Shown here piece after piece: positions 11,401 to 19,022 of a stretch of DNA of 62,618 nucleotides. Under the pieces are notes generated by a model that saw only the letters and a program-made list of their open reading frames with translations, had not been told where the DNA came from and did not search any database. Source of the stretch: Shewanella sp. 10N.286.48.A6 (GTDB lineage: Bacteria; Pseudomonadota; Gammaproteobacteria; Enterobacterales; Shewanellaceae). A program made the position numbers and the translations under genes. Within the stretch, counting starts at the first letter, position 1; each line of letters begins with the position of its first letter. The stretch spans positions 1-62,618 of the forward strand of contig NZ_MCVI01000061.1 in the NCBI RefSeq assembly GCF_002873135.1. Reading direction: 5' to 3'.

Positions 11401-11524
11401 GCATATCAGCGCCGTGAAAGATGAAAACGGCAAGCGCATCATTATTGGTGACGCAAACTTAAGCAAAGATGGCTTAAGAATTTACGAAGTAAAAGATATC
11501 GCAATCTGTATCGAAGAGGCATAA
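5438..11524 (+). CDS. pfaC: PfaC, ketosynthase/chain-length factor/dual dehydratase subunit of the PUFA synthase
   Basis: A 2028-residue protein. Order of domains: ketosynthase (active Cys230 in LDAACASS, then ECHATGTPLGD and SKSNLGH supplying the two His), a ketosynthase-like chain-length factor (about 520-960) in which the Cys motif is replaced by ISAGEQSVNR, an Ala/Gln-rich linker, and two FabA-like hotdog dehydratases ending in DQVMAGSLMAEG and DPVMPGSLGVEA. The start is TTG at 5438 with AAGGAG upstream, overlapping the pfaB stop by 4 bases. An in-frame ATG at 5456 is the alternative. The DH domains introduce the double bonds retained in EPA or DHA. Confidence 0.96.
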   Translation: MSSQSNMKNIASSDANKNNAGSVPKIAVVGLATQYPDADTPVKFWQNLLDKKDSRSTISSQKLNANPADYQGVQGESDRFYCDKGGYIQNFSFNAEGYRIPAQQFSGLDDSFLWATDTARKALVDAGVEINNAEHNLTLNRTGIVMGTLSFPTAKSNELFVPLYHSAVEKALQHKLQQPNFNLQSFDSEGFNQQPIPASLSNGAIAHNASKLVADALGLGAAQLSLDAACASSVYSLKLACDYLHTGKADMMLAGAVSGADPFFINMGFSIFHAYPDHGISAPFDSNSKGLFAGEGAGVLVLKRLEDAERDGDHIYALVSGIGLSNDGKGQFVLSPNSDGQVKAFERAYADAAMHDESFGPANIEVIECHATGTPLGDKVELTSMERFFEDKLNGTNTPLIGSAKSNLGHLLTAAGMPGIMKMIFAMRQGVLPPSINVSAPINSPNSTFGNTNLPSDVLPWPDKAGNNARHAGVSVFGFGGCNAHLLIESYQGKAQTIDSKTNASTTQASTINAQAPMHITGMAAHFGPLSSINAFAKAIDAKQSAFTALPEQRWKGLDKHPELLSQFGINLEGEAAPKGAYINQFDFDFLRFKVPPNEDDRLISQQLLLMKVADEAIHDAKLESGSKVAVLVAMETELELHQFRGRVNLHTQIAASLKAHGVNLSDDEYQALETIAMDSVLDAAKLNQYTSFIGNIMASRISSLWDFNGPAFTISAGEQSVNRCIDVAQNLLAMESRQEPLDAVIIAAVDLSGSIENIVLKTASLAQASASKQNLSIGEGAGAIVLQAATANASNIDLIHQALGALSDQDMTDSDINASGFAGSYGTIESLEFGYSEQIGSIADTLLTQTGLTSTDIKLVELNQAPACLNTSSIKASQALSQLFSQSLSTTAQSCIGHTFAASGIASLLHGLLALPKSFALNNAAEPQHAIIATLSENQCSQLLLSQTSQQQGASQQRLDIDIQQQTAKKLSLVKQVSLGGRDIYQHIVDAPLAEINSIRAKTAQIKPLASAAVTAMTSRGHFEAPQMSEQQNTSTTKQAMVNSPSTIIESPMPFSDRSTQFSPAKQEPASSVQTPSLAQAQAQVPPAHLTAFEQNQWLAHQAQLAFLKSRNEGLKVADALMKQQLAQANGQSYALPVQSAPTQAVNVLAQPVAVAVAPTLRPNHASVPPYIAPIPADKPCIWNYADLVEYAEGDIAKVFGPDYAVIDNYSRRVRLPTTDYLLVSRVTKLDATMNQYKPCSMTTEYDIPVDAPYLVDGQIPWAVAVESGQCDLMLISYLGIDFENKGERVYRLLDCTLTFLDDLPRGGDTLRYDIKINNFAKNGDTLLFFFSYECFVGDKMILKMDGGCAGFFTDQELDDGKGVIRTEDEIKLREDAFNNPNKPRFEPLLHCAQTQFDYGQIHNLLHADIGACFAGEHQNHQLASGKQDSLCFASEKFLMIEQVVNLDVHGGAWGLGFIEGHKTLAPDHWYFPCHFKGDQVMAGSLMAEGCGQLLQFFMLHIGMHTLVENGRFQPLENASQKVRCRGQVLPQHAELTYRMEVTEIGIHPRPYAKANIDILLNGKAVVDFQNLGVMLKEESECARYINDTVINDTATVSSTETSKASGQASKNAPLMSQIPDLSAATNKGVIPLQHVEAPLIPDYPNRSPDTLPFTPYHMFEFATGNIENCFGPDFSIYRGFIPPRTPCGDLQLTTRVVDIQGKRGELKKPSSCIAEYEVPADAWYFTKNSHASVMPYSVLMEISLQPNGFISGYMGTTLGFPGEELFFRNLDGSGELLRDVDLRGKTIVNDSRLLSTVIAGSNIIQSFTFELSVDNQPFYKGSAVFGYFKGDALKNQLGIDNGRITHPWHIDNNVAADITVDLLDKQSRVFHAPANQPHYRLAGGQLNFIDKAEIVDKGGKNGLGYLSGSRTIDPSDWFFQFHFHQDPVMPGSLGVEAIIELMQTYAISKDLGKGFTNPKFGQILSDIKWKYRGQINPLNKQMSLDVHISAVKDENGKRIIIGDANLSKDGLRIYEVKDIAICIEEA

Positions 11525-11533
11525 GGATTAATA

Positions 11534-13162
11534 ATGACAATTAGCACTCAAAACGAAAAGCTATCTCCATGGCCTTGGCAAGTTGCCCCAAGTGATGCCA
11601 GCTTTGACCCTGCCGCTATCGGTAATAAATTAAAAGAGCTTTCCCAAGCTTGTTACTTGGTGAGCCATCCTGAAAAAGGCTTAGGGGTTTCTCAAAAAGC
11701 CCAAGTTGTCACAGAAAGCATTAGCAGCGGCCAAGACTTACCTGTCAGCGCTTTTGCACCCGCACTTGGCACCCAGAGCTTAGGTGATAGTAACTTCCGC
11801 CGTGTACACGGGGTTAAATACGCATACTATGCTGGCGCAATGGCTAATGGTATTTCATCTGAAGAATTAGTTATCGCCCTCGGTCAAGCGGGCATCTTAT
11901 GTTCGTTTGGCGCTGCGGGCTTAATTCCTTCACGGGTAGAGCAAGCCATTAACCGCATTCAAGCGGCGCTGCCAAACGGCCCATACATGTTTAACTTAAT
12001 TCACAGCCCAAGCGAGCCAGCCCTTGAGCGTGGTAGCGTTGAGTTATTTTTAAAACATAAAGTACGCACCGTTGAAGCATCGGCTTTCTTAGGCTTAACA
12101 CCGCAAATTGTTTACTACCGCGCGGCAGGTTTAAGCCGTGATGCTAGCGGCAATGTTGTTGTTGCTAACAAAGTTATCGCCAAAGTGAGCCGCACCGAAG
12201 TCGCGATTAAGTTCATGCAACCTGCGCCAGTTAAAATACTGCAAAAATTGGTTGATGAAGGCTTAATCACCCCCGAGCAAATGGAGCTAGCTCAGCTTGT
12301 TCCTATGGCTGATGATATTACTGCAGAAGCTGACTCTGGCGGTCATACCGATAACCGACCTTTAGTGACGTTACTGCCGACTATCTTGGCCTTAAAAGAC
12401 AAGGTACAAGCTGAATACAACTACAACCCGCCTATTCGTGTCGGTTGTGGTGGCGGCGTGGGTACCCCTGATGCCGCGCTGGCGACCTTCAATATGGGCG
12501 CAGCTTATATTGTTACCGGCTCTATCAACCAAGCGTGTGTTGAAGCAGGCGCCAGTGAACATACTCGTAAACTGCTTGCCACCACTGAAATGGCTGACGT
12601 GACCATGGCACCCGCTGCGGACATGTTCGAAATGGGCGTGAAACTGCAAGTGGTTAAACGCGGCACCCTATTCCCGATGCGCGCGAACAAGCTATACGAG
12701 ATTTATAGCCGTTATGAGTCAATTGAAGCGATTCCAGCAGAGGAGCGTGAAAAGCTTGAAAAACAAGTATTCCGTTCAAGCCTTGATGAGATTTGGGCGG
12801 GTACAGTGGCGCATTTTAACGAGCGCGACCCTAAGCAAATCGAACGTGCTGCTGGTAACCCTAAGCGTAAAATGGCACTTATTTTCCGTTGGTACCTTGG
12901 CCTTTCAAGTCGCTGGTCTAATTCAGGCGAAGTTGGCCGTGAAATGGATTACCAAATTTGGGCAGGTCCTGCACTTGGCGCGTTCAACGAATGGGCAAAA
13001 GGCAGCTATTTAGATGATTATACCCAGCGAAATGCGGTAGACTTAGCAAAACACTTGATGCACGGCGCTGCTTATCAAGCACGTATTAATCTACTGACCG
13101 CCCAAGGCGTAGCAATACCAGTAGCATTACAACGTTGGAGCCCGCTTGATCAGGTCAAGTGA
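11534..13162 (+). CDS. pfaD: PfaD, enoyl reductase of the PUFA synthase
   Basis: A 542-residue protein of the nitronate-monooxygenase-like FMN TIM-barrel family used as the trans-acting enoyl reductase of PUFA synthases. The flavin and phosphate-binding region is visible around CGGGVGTPDAALATFNMG and the following VTGSINQACVEAG, and the N-terminal half carries FNLIHSPSEPALERG. It starts 9 bases after pfaC behind AAGGA, so it belongs to the same transcription unit. Length and position are typical for Shewanella-type clusters. pfaE, the phosphopantetheinyl transferase, is not in this window. Confidence 0.95.
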   Translation: MTISTQNEKLSPWPWQVAPSDASFDPAAIGNKLKELSQACYLVSHPEKGLGVSQKAQVVTESISSGQDLPVSAFAPALGTQSLGDSNFRRVHGVKYAYYAGAMANGISSEELVIALGQAGILCSFGAAGLIPSRVEQAINRIQAALPNGPYMFNLIHSPSEPALERGSVELFLKHKVRTVEASAFLGLTPQIVYYRAAGLSRDASGNVVVANKVIAKVSRTEVAIKFMQPAPVKILQKLVDEGLITPEQMELAQLVPMADDITAEADSGGHTDNRPLVTLLPTILALKDKVQAEYNYNPPIRVGCGGGVGTPDAALATFNMGAAYIVTGSINQACVEAGASEHTRKLLATTEMADVTMAPAADMFEMGVKLQVVKRGTLFPMRANKLYEIYSRYESIEAIPAEEREKLEKQVFRSSLDEIWAGTVAHFNERDPKQIERAAGNPKRKMALIFRWYLGLSSRWSNSGEVGREMDYQIWAGPALGAFNEWAKGSYLDDYTQRNAVDLAKHLMHGAAYQARINLLTAQGVAIPVALQRWSPLDQVK

Positions 13163-13209
13163 TTAAGTGCTGTAATCAAGCTAAGACAATTTTCATATAG
13201 GTAGCGGTA

Positions 13210-13467
13210 ATGAGCGAAACACAAAAACTGGATTTTTCAGCGGTAAATGGCACCACACAAGAGTCATTTAACCAACAAAAGAACTTGATAAAGCGCATGC
13301 TGAAAGGCAACAGCGCAGAATGCAGTGAATGTAAAAAACCGCTCACGCTGCAATTACCGCCTAATACTAAAAAGGCAAAACCAACAGACAAAGCGCCTGG
13401 AATATATTGTGCCAAAGGTTGCACTGATATAGAACTGGATATGGAAGCAGTGGCGTTGTTGAAATAA
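13210..13467 (+). CDS. Small CxxC protein downstream of pfaD
   Basis: An 85-residue protein. Two paired cysteines (CSEC near residue 38, and CAKGC near 69) could form a zinc ribbon; the rest is Lys-rich and hydrophilic, with no signal peptide or membrane segment. It starts 47 bases after pfaD and is followed by a strong terminator, so it is probably the last gene of the pfa transcript. I do not recognise a named family. A role in PUFA synthesis is only suggested by position. Confidence 0.75.
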   Translation: MSETQKLDFSAVNGTTQESFNQQKNLIKRMLKGNSAECSECKKPLTLQLPPNTKKAKPTDKAPGIYCAKGCTDIELDMEAVALLK

Positions 13468-13499
13468 CCTTTAGTTATTTCGGGTTTAAAGCTAAAAAG

Positions 13500-13527
13500 A
13501 AAAGGCATCGAAAGATGCCTTTTTTGT
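13500..13527 (+). terminator. Rho-independent terminator of the pfa operon
   Basis: The stem AAGGCATC/GATGCCTT closes over a GAAA loop and is followed by a run of Ts. It lies 33 bases after the stop of the small CxxC gene. Confidence 0.88.
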
Positions 13528-13822
13528 TGGTTTTTTTAGGTTTTAACATCTGGCTGGAGTTGGGGATTGCATTTAAGCCCCAATTACCTGCCGTAGGGGC
13601 AGTATAAGATACAAATATCACGATCACATGGATGAGAAAGGTCAACCTTTCGTGTAAGCACAGCTGTGACATTTGTGTATTCATATCCATCAAATGACGA
13701 ATCTAAGGCTGTAGTCCATTCGCTTATAATAATTAACTTTATTAAAAGCCATGATTTGAAGTAACTGATAATTGTCAAAAACGCACAATTATCCTTGTTG
13801 TTTAAATTAATGTTTTAAAAAT
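13528..13822. other. Gap between the pfa operon and the small Cys-rich gene
   Basis: No convincing gene. A TTG-started 64-codon minus-strand frame (13584-13778) ends in a Cys-containing stretch (CDRDICILYC) but has no ribosome binding site. It could be the decayed end of an old gene. Confidence 0.4.
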
Positions 13823-14026
13823 TCAATGTGATTTAAGTACAGTATTCAACACTATTTTATGTTGCTGTGGGTGTACTTTATTAATAAAAAAAATAGATTC
13901 GCAAGCGTGACAACATAGCTTATCCCACTCTTTATACTTAAAGTTTCTTTCCCAAAAAGTACGATGAATCTTATAAAAAACGGTTTCTTCTTTACAGCAT
14001 GGACATAACTTTGAGTAATTCATCAT
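13823..14026 (-). CDS. Small cysteine-rich hypothetical protein
   Basis: A 67-residue protein with CPCC near the N-terminus and CCHAC near residue 40, spaced as in a zinc ribbon. It is basic and aromatic-rich with no membrane segment. Two consecutive ATG codons start the frame, with AGG 7 to 8 bases upstream. I do not recognise the family. The Cys pairs are the only support beyond an open frame, so this may be a minor gene or a remnant. Confidence 0.5.
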   Translation of the reverse strand: MMNYSKLCPCCKEETVFYKIHRTFWERNFKYKEWDKLCCHACESIFFINKVHPQQHKIVLNTVLKSH

Positions 14027-14313
14027 GTTTACCTAAGGTTTAAAAGTATGTAGCCACCTCCTTGTTCTCAAAGTACTTTCACCATGGGGTGTCGCAGTTA
14101 TTATCTTCTAGGCTCACATACATTATTTAGCTTGCTACAGCTATAAGCCGTAACCTACAGCCTTAAAAATAAGCTAATTCAGCTTACAAGTGGTAAATTT
14201 AAATGATTAAGTTGAATTTCAATACTAAAGTTTTAGCCATTGAATTACTGAGCACAATAACTAATTAGAAATAAAAGCATATTCAACTTATCTCAGGACG
14301 GGACAGTTAACTT
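14027..14313. other. Intergenic stretch before the persulfide reductase terminator
   Basis: AT-rich, with no frame that has a start and ribosome binding site and no tRNA-like fold seen. It probably holds only the promoter of the small Cys-rich gene. Confidence 0.4.
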
Positions 14314-14315
14314 AA

Positions 14316-14347
14316 AAAAAAGCCTGCAAATTACTGCAGGCTTTTTT
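14316..14347 (-). terminator. Terminator of the persulfide reductase gene
   Basis: A 13-base stem (AAAAAAGCCTGCA with its complement) around a 6-base loop. On the minus strand it ends in a long T run, 28 bases after the stop at 14376. It would also work on the plus strand. Confidence 0.88.
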
Positions 14348-14375
14348 AATAACAACTAAAAATTAAAAAAAGCTT

Positions 14376-16079
14376 TTATGCTTTAGCAAACTTATAGGTG
14401 CGGTAACCGCCGATAAGGTTTCGGGCTTTAAAGCCGTTATTCACCAGCTGACGATAAGCGACGTTACCGCGCAGGCCTACTTGACAATAAATGACGATTT
14501 CTTTGTCTTTTGGTAATTCGCTCATGCGTTGACGCAGTTGATCTACAGGGATATTAATCGCGCCAGCGATACAGCCACCCGCTTCAAGCTCGCCTGGGTT
14601 ACGGACATCTAACAATAGTTGATCTGCCGATAAATCATCCATTTCTTCAAAATGTATCGCGCTTGCATCACCTTTGATAAGGTTATTGGCTACAAATGCC
14701 GCTTGGTTGATGACATCTTTAGCGCTGCCATAAGGCGGTGCATAGGTCAGTTCAAGGTCTTGTAGCTGTTCAACTGTCATACCGGCACGTTGGGCAACCG
14801 CCATCACATCAATACGTTTATCGACCCCATCTTTGCCCACTGCTTGAGCGCCAAAAATCTTGCCTGTTTTAGGGTCAAATAGCATTTTAAACGAGACAAT
14901 TTCTGCGCCTGGGTAGTAGCTTGCATGGCTTGCGGTATGCACATACACTTTTTGGTATTCAACGCCATCACGCTTTAATTGCTTTTCATTTTGACCTGTT
15001 GAAGCAACTGCAAGGTCAAAAATCTTACAAATTGCGGTGCCTTGTGTACCCTTATAGGTTTCATTGCGGCCAAGCATATTATCTGCTGCCATACGCCCTT
15101 GGCGGTTAGCTGGCCCTGCTAGCGGCACTAAGGTTTGCTTACCAGTCACAAAGTCTTTGTCTTCTACTGCATCACCAACGGCATAAATATCTGGATCACT
15201 GGTTTGCATGTTTTCATTGGTATAAATACCGCCTAAATCGCCAATTTTTAAACCCGCTTCTTTAGCAAGTTTGGTTTCAGGTCGAACACCAATGGCCATA
15301 ATAAGAATATCAGTCTCTAAGGACTCACCATTATTAAGGCTAAGGCTTAACTTACCTTGCTTGTGTTGGTGGGCTTCATTTTCGCCCGACTCAATACTTA
15401 AGATATGATCGCAAGGAGTAAACTCAACAGCTTCAAGTGCTACTCCAAGTTTTAAATCCACACCTTGCTGGCGAATTTCAGCATGAGCAAATCCTGCCAT
15501 TTCACGATCAACAGGAGTCATCACCTGCTCGGCCATTTCAATTAAAGTGGTTTTTATCCCTAGTTGATGAAACGCTTCCATCATTTCTAACCCAATAAAG
15601 CCACCGCCAACCACTGTTGCGTGCTCGGGTTTATTGGTTTTGATGGTATTAAGAATGCGATCCATATCTGGGATATTGCGTAACGAGTGCGTCAGCGGAT
15701 TATCAATGCCAGCAATAGGCGGAACAATGGGGCCAGCACCTGGGCTAAGTAACAGCTTGTCATAAGTTTCAGTGTATTCATTGCCACTGATCAAATCTTT
15801 TACCGTGACCGACTTAGTTACGCTATTGATTGCAGTTACTTCATTCATGACGCGAACATCAACGTTAAAGCGTGCCAAGAAACTTTCTGGCGTTTGTAGC
15901 AATAGCTTGCTTCTATCTTTGATGTCACCACCAATATGGTAAGGCAAACCACAATTGGCGAACGATACGAACTCGCCTCGTTCAAACATGATGATTTCAG
16001 CATCTTCACTAAGACGACGAGCACGCGCTGCAGCTGATCCGCCACCCGCTACACCACCGATAATTAAAATTTTTGACAT
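14376..16079 (-). CDS. FAD- and CoA-dependent NADH persulfide/CoA-disulfide reductase with rhodanese domain
   Basis: A 567-residue protein. The FAD motif GGVAGGGSAAAR starts at residue 8 and the single redox Cys43 lies in SFANCGLPYHIGG, the signature of CoA-disulfide reductases. An NAD domain (VVGGGFIGLEMMEA) follows near 165, and a C-terminal rhodanese domain carries its sulfur-accepting Cys in VIYCQVGLRG. This is the layout of the Shewanella loihica NADH-dependent persulfide reductase (Npsr), which reduces per- and polysulfides. It is divergent from a YeeE/YedE sulfur transporter, which supports sulfane-sulfur metabolism. It has its own terminator. The family is secure; the physiological substrate is inferred. 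Confidence 0.93.
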   Translation of the reverse strand: MSKILIIGGVAGGGSAAARARRLSEDAEIIMFERGEFVSFANCGLPYHIGGDIKDRSKLLLQTPESFLARFNVDVRVMNEVTAINSVTKSVTVKDLISGNEYTETYDKLLLSPGAGPIVPPIAGIDNPLTHSLRNIPDMDRILNTIKTNKPEHATVVGGGFIGLEMMEAFHQLGIKTTLIEMAEQVMTPVDREMAGFAHAEIRQQGVDLKLGVALEAVEFTPCDHILSIESGENEAHQHKQGKLSLSLNNGESLETDILIMAIGVRPETKLAKEAGLKIGDLGGIYTNENMQTSDPDIYAVGDAVEDKDFVTGKQTLVPLAGPANRQGRMAADNMLGRNETYKGTQGTAICKIFDLAVASTGQNEKQLKRDGVEYQKVYVHTASHASYYPGAEIVSFKMLFDPKTGKIFGAQAVGKDGVDKRIDVMAVAQRAGMTVEQLQDLELTYAPPYGSAKDVINQAAFVANNLIKGDASAIHFEEMDDLSADQLLLDVRNPGELEAGGCIAGAINIPVDQLRQRMSELPKDKEIVIYCQVGLRGNVAYRQLVNNGFKARNLIGGYRTYKFAKA

Positions 16080-16410
16080 GACTCTCTCCCGTTACAACCG
16101 ATTGCTGAACTGAAATAACTGTAATGGCAACTTAGTGTTTTGCGACGATGTCGTCTGCCATACTTTTTATTCATCGTTCTATATAGTTCACATATTGAAT
16201 AAAACACATTATCCATAAGTTTTTTCTAATGCACAACTAGTTAAACAAAATTTCATAAGATTAGATTTTATTAATATACCCGCTCTTGTATACTGCTCTA
16301 AAACCTTGCTTTAACAATGGCTTGTGTGAAATTAATGCTGCACGATAGCGTTAATTGTTACCACGCTGACAATTAAGTGTTACAGCCGTTAAATTATATT
16401 GGAGTGTTGA
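16080..16410. promoter_or_regulatory. Divergent promoter region of the sulfur genes
   Basis: This 331-base gap separates the reductase (left) from the YeeE pair (right), so both promoters must lie here. A short palindrome GACGA-TG-TCGTC sits at 16144-16155, on the reductase side. An AT-rich tract at 16200-16300 could hold -10 elements. No operator of a known persulfide-sensing ArsR-type repressor was identified with confidence. Confidence 0.45.
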
Positions 16411-16830
16411 ATGACAGAATTCACCCCTTGGAGTGCCTTATTTGGCGGAATGCTATTAGGCCTTTCGGTAACCATGCTCATGCTATTGAGTGGCAAAACA
16501 GCCGGGATCAGTGGCATTTTAGGCGGCATTTTTGGCGCTAACAACAAAGACAGAGCATGGCGAGTGGCTTTTGTTATCGCCATGGCTGCCAGTTTATTGT
16601 TTGACCCTTTAATGGGCCTTCACACTGCCGCTTTACCTGACTATTCATTAACTTGGTTATTGGTTGGCGGGTTAGCTGTCGGTATTGGTACCCAACTCGC
16701 TAATGGCTGCACTAGCGGCCATGGTATTTGCGGCATAGGTCGCCTATCAATGCGCTCAATGATTGCCACTGTGATATTTATGTTAAGTGCGGCGTTAGTG
16801 GTGTGGTTGTCTGGAGGTGTGCATGTTTAA
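16411..16830 (+). CDS. YeeE/YedE family transporter, first half (PmpA-like)
   Basis: A 139-residue membrane protein with about four hydrophobic segments. The motif NGCTSGHGICGIGRLS near residue 104 is the Cys-containing signature of YeeE/YedE proteins, which import thiosulfate or other reduced sulfur compounds. Single-chain family members have two such halves; here they are separate genes. GGAG precedes the ATG at 16411. It overlaps the next gene, so the two halves are probably made together and pair in the inner membrane. Confidence 0.88.
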   Translation: MTEFTPWSALFGGMLLGLSVTMLMLLSGKTAGISGILGGIFGANNKDRAWRVAFVIAMAASLLFDPLMGLHTAALPDYSLTWLLVGGLAVGIGTQLANGCTSGHGICGIGRLSMRSMIATVIFMLSAALVVWLSGGVHV

Positions 16831-17245
16831 GGTCTTAGTAGGGTTAATCACCGGGCTGTTATTTGGCTTAGGTATGAATATTTCGCAAATGGTAAACCCT
16901 TACAAGGTGCTTAATTTTTTGGATGTCACCGGCAATTGGGATGGCAGCTTAGCGTTTGTTATTGGTGGCGCACTATTGGTATTTTTGCCAAGTTATCATT
17001 TTTTAATCAAACCCCGTACTCATGCCGTTAATGGCGATGAAATGCCAACGACGCCACAGGGGCTTACACCTAAGTTAATTATTGGCTCAGTTATTTTTGG
17101 TCTTGGCTGGGGAATGGTAGGCATTTGCCCAGGACCTGCGGTGGCAAGTTTGTTACGCGGTGAGTCGGCGATTTACTGGTTCATGGCCAGTATGCTGCTT
17201 GGCTACTACGGGAGTAAAAAAATCTCTTGGCCAATGAAAAGCTAG
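16823..17245 (+). CDS. YeeE/YedE family transporter, second half (PmpB-like)
   Basis: A 140-residue membrane protein with four hydrophobic segments. The motif GMVGICPGPAVASLL contains the conserved Cys of the second YeeE/YedE half. The start is placed at ATG 16823 because GGAGG at 16813-16817 sits 5 bases upstream; an earlier in-frame GTG at 16817 overlaps that site. The gene overlaps its partner by 8 bases. Together with the divergent persulfide reductase it forms a small sulfur uptake and reduction module. Confidence 0.88.
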   Translation: MFKVLVGLITGLLFGLGMNISQMVNPYKVLNFLDVTGNWDGSLAFVIGGALLVFLPSYHFLIKPRTHAVNGDEMPTTPQGLTPKLIIGSVIFGLGWGMVGICPGPAVASLLRGESAIYWFMASMLLGYYGSKKISWPMKS

Positions 17246-17334
17246 TCCCCTTAAGAAACGCAGTAGGACCTTGCGCGATTAAGCTCAAGTGAGCGCTTAG
17301 CATTTTGCAGCACCAAAATATCTATCCCTTTTTG

Positions 17335-17369
17335 AAAAATGCCAGCGATATAATCGCTGGCATTTTTTT
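17335..17369. terminator. Bidirectional terminator between pmpB-like gene and lgt
   Basis: A 9-base perfect stem (GCCAGCGAT with its complement) closes over a 3-base loop and is flanked by A and T runs. It serves the convergent genes on both sides. Confidence 0.9.
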
Positions 17370-17380
17370 ATCGCTTAAAG

Positions 17381-18178
17381 CTAACTGACTGAAGCATCTG
17401 GCAGCTTTTTCATATAAGCCATAACCACTAACCCTAGCCCCAATAGCACAAATGGCACGCTAAGCATTTGCCCTACGCTCATACTCCAATCTTGGGCAAA
17501 GTCAGCCTGTCTTACTTTTACAAATTCAATTAAATAACGTGAGCCATAAACCAACGCTAGAAATAGCCCTAATAATGCCCCTTGTTTTTGTTTCATCTCA
17601 GTAAAGCGATATAGCAGCCACATTAGAATAAATAGCCCTAAATAGGTGATTGCTTCATATAATTGCGCCGGATGACGTGGCAGCATATCAATACGCTGAA
17701 AAATTATTCCCCAAGGCTTATCAGTTGGCACCCCGACAATTTCTGAATTGGTAAAATTAGCCATACGGACGAAAAAGCAGAAAATCCCCGTAGCAATGGC
17801 AATGCGATCCATCAAGAATAAAAACGGTAACTGCACCTTGCGTTTATAAAGGTACATGGCTAATAACACGCCGACCGTGCCTCCGTGACTGGCAAGCCCG
17901 CCTTTCCAAATGGCAAATATTTTTAAGGGGTTGGCAAAGTAATAGCCTGGCTCATAAAATAACACGTGCCCTAATCGCGCCCCCACAACAATGCCAACCA
18001 CGCAATATATGACTAAATCATCCAGTGACTCGAGATCAAGCTCTTCAAGCACATAAATACGCCTCATAACCAAAAAACCACTGATAATGGCGGTGGCAAA
18101 CAACACGCCATACCAATGTATTTTTAGCCCCATAAACGACAACATAACAGGGTCTAAATTCCAAACTATATGCTCCAA
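17381..18178 (-). CDS. lgt: Prolipoprotein diacylglyceryl transferase (Lgt) homologue
   Basis: A 265-residue polytopic membrane protein. Lgt signatures are visible: GLASHGGTVG (catalytic-type His), the loop RMANFTNSEIVG where most Lgt proteins have R-x-GNFIN-x-E, RHPAQLYEA, and a C-terminal Ser-Met-x-Gln segment (SMSVGQMLSVP). Lgt adds diacylglycerol to the lipobox Cys of prelipoproteins. The divergent GNFIN loop and the isolated position suggest a second, non-housekeeping copy, since the main lgt usually precedes thyA. The ATG at 18178 gives the full family length. Function is probable; redundancy is inferred. Confidence 0.85.
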   Translation of the reverse strand: MEHIVWNLDPVMLSFMGLKIHWYGVLFATAIISGFLVMRRIYVLEELDLESLDDLVIYCVVGIVVGARLGHVLFYEPGYYFANPLKIFAIWKGGLASHGGTVGVLLAMYLYKRKVQLPFLFLMDRIAIATGIFCFFVRMANFTNSEIVGVPTDKPWGIIFQRIDMLPRHPAQLYEAITYLGLFILMWLLYRFTEMKQKQGALLGLFLALVYGSRYLIEFVKVRQADFAQDWSMSVGQMLSVPFVLLGLGLVVMAYMKKLPDASVS

Positions 18179-18458
18179 AATCGATGCTCCATATCAGATT
18201 GAACAATAAACATGCTAGCAAGAGTATTACGTGCTTCTAGGTGGTAATTCAAGCAGTTATTACTCAGGGCTCTGAGTTAGCAGCAAAATCATCCTTATCC
18301 CAAGTAAAATTATTTTCCGTTACTGCTGTCATTTATCACCAAAAAACAACGATACTGCCGACTCAGTGATGCTAGCCCTTGTCCGTTAAGCTATGATGGT
18401 ATATTGGGTGTATTGATCCTCGTCAGTCAAAGCCGCTTAACAACTAGGAGCTATCGTT

Positions 18459-19022
18459 ATGAGTATTACCACCATTGATGCCCAAACAGCCTTGATCGTA
18501 ATCGATTTACAACAAGGTCTGGTGACCTTAGATACTTGCCACCCCATCCAAGAAGTCATCGAGAATAGTTGTAAGTTAGTGTCGTTATTTCGCTATGCCA
18601 GTTTGCCCATTGTATTAGTTAATGTTGATGGCATCGCTCCTGGGCGCACCGAACAAGTCAGAGTGCAGCAACAAAAACCAGAAAATTGGAGCCACTTGAT
18701 TGATGAGTTACAACCTCAGCAAGAGGATTTACAGTTAACCAAAAACACTTGGGGCGCTTTTGCTTCAACTGAGCTGCATAAGTACTTAGCATCATTAAAA
18801 GTCACCCAAGTAGTCATTAGTGGTATCGCCACCAGCATGGGGGTGGAATCAACCGCAAGACAAGCATTTGAGCTGGGCTACAATGTCACCATCGCTACAG
18901 ATGCCATTACTGATTTTAATATGGATGTTCATAACAATAGCGTTAACTCTATATTCCCAAAGCTGGCTGAAACCGGTACCACTGCAGATATTGTCGCTAG
19001 AGTTTCTACTGACCACGCCTAG
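18459..19022 (+). CDS. Isochorismatase-fold hydrolase lacking the catalytic cysteine
   Basis: A 187-residue protein of the isochorismatase-like superfamily. Asp16 (LIVIDLQQG) and Lys95 (LTKNTWGAF) match the usual Asp and Lys of the catalytic triad. The third position, normally Cys in a T-x-x-C-V-E motif, is Gly128 in SGIATSMGVESTAR. Members with Gly here, such as the EntB isochorismatase domain, hydrolyse vinyl ethers rather than amides, so it is unlikely to be a Cys-dependent amidase. AGGAG precedes the ATG. It appears monocistronic. The substrate is unknown. Confidence 0.85.
   Translation: MSITTIDAQTALIVIDLQQGLVTLDTCHPIQEVIENSCKLVSLFRYASLPIVLVNVDGIAPGRTEQVRVQQQKPENWSHLIDELQPQQEDLQLTKNTWGAFASTELHKYLASLKVTQVVISGIATSMGVESTARQAFELGYNVTIATDAITDFNMDVHNNSVNSIFPKLAETGTTADIVARVSTDHA

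Noticed and set aside
13584..13778. A 64-codon minus-strand frame with several Cys residues
   Set aside because: It starts at TTG without a ribosome site and overlaps another equally plausible frame. It is kept only as a remark on the gap.
16144..16155. The palindrome GACGATGTCGTC as an operator for a sulfur sensor
   Set aside because: It is too short (5+2+5) and matches no operator I can name. It is mentioned only as a position within the divergent promoter region.
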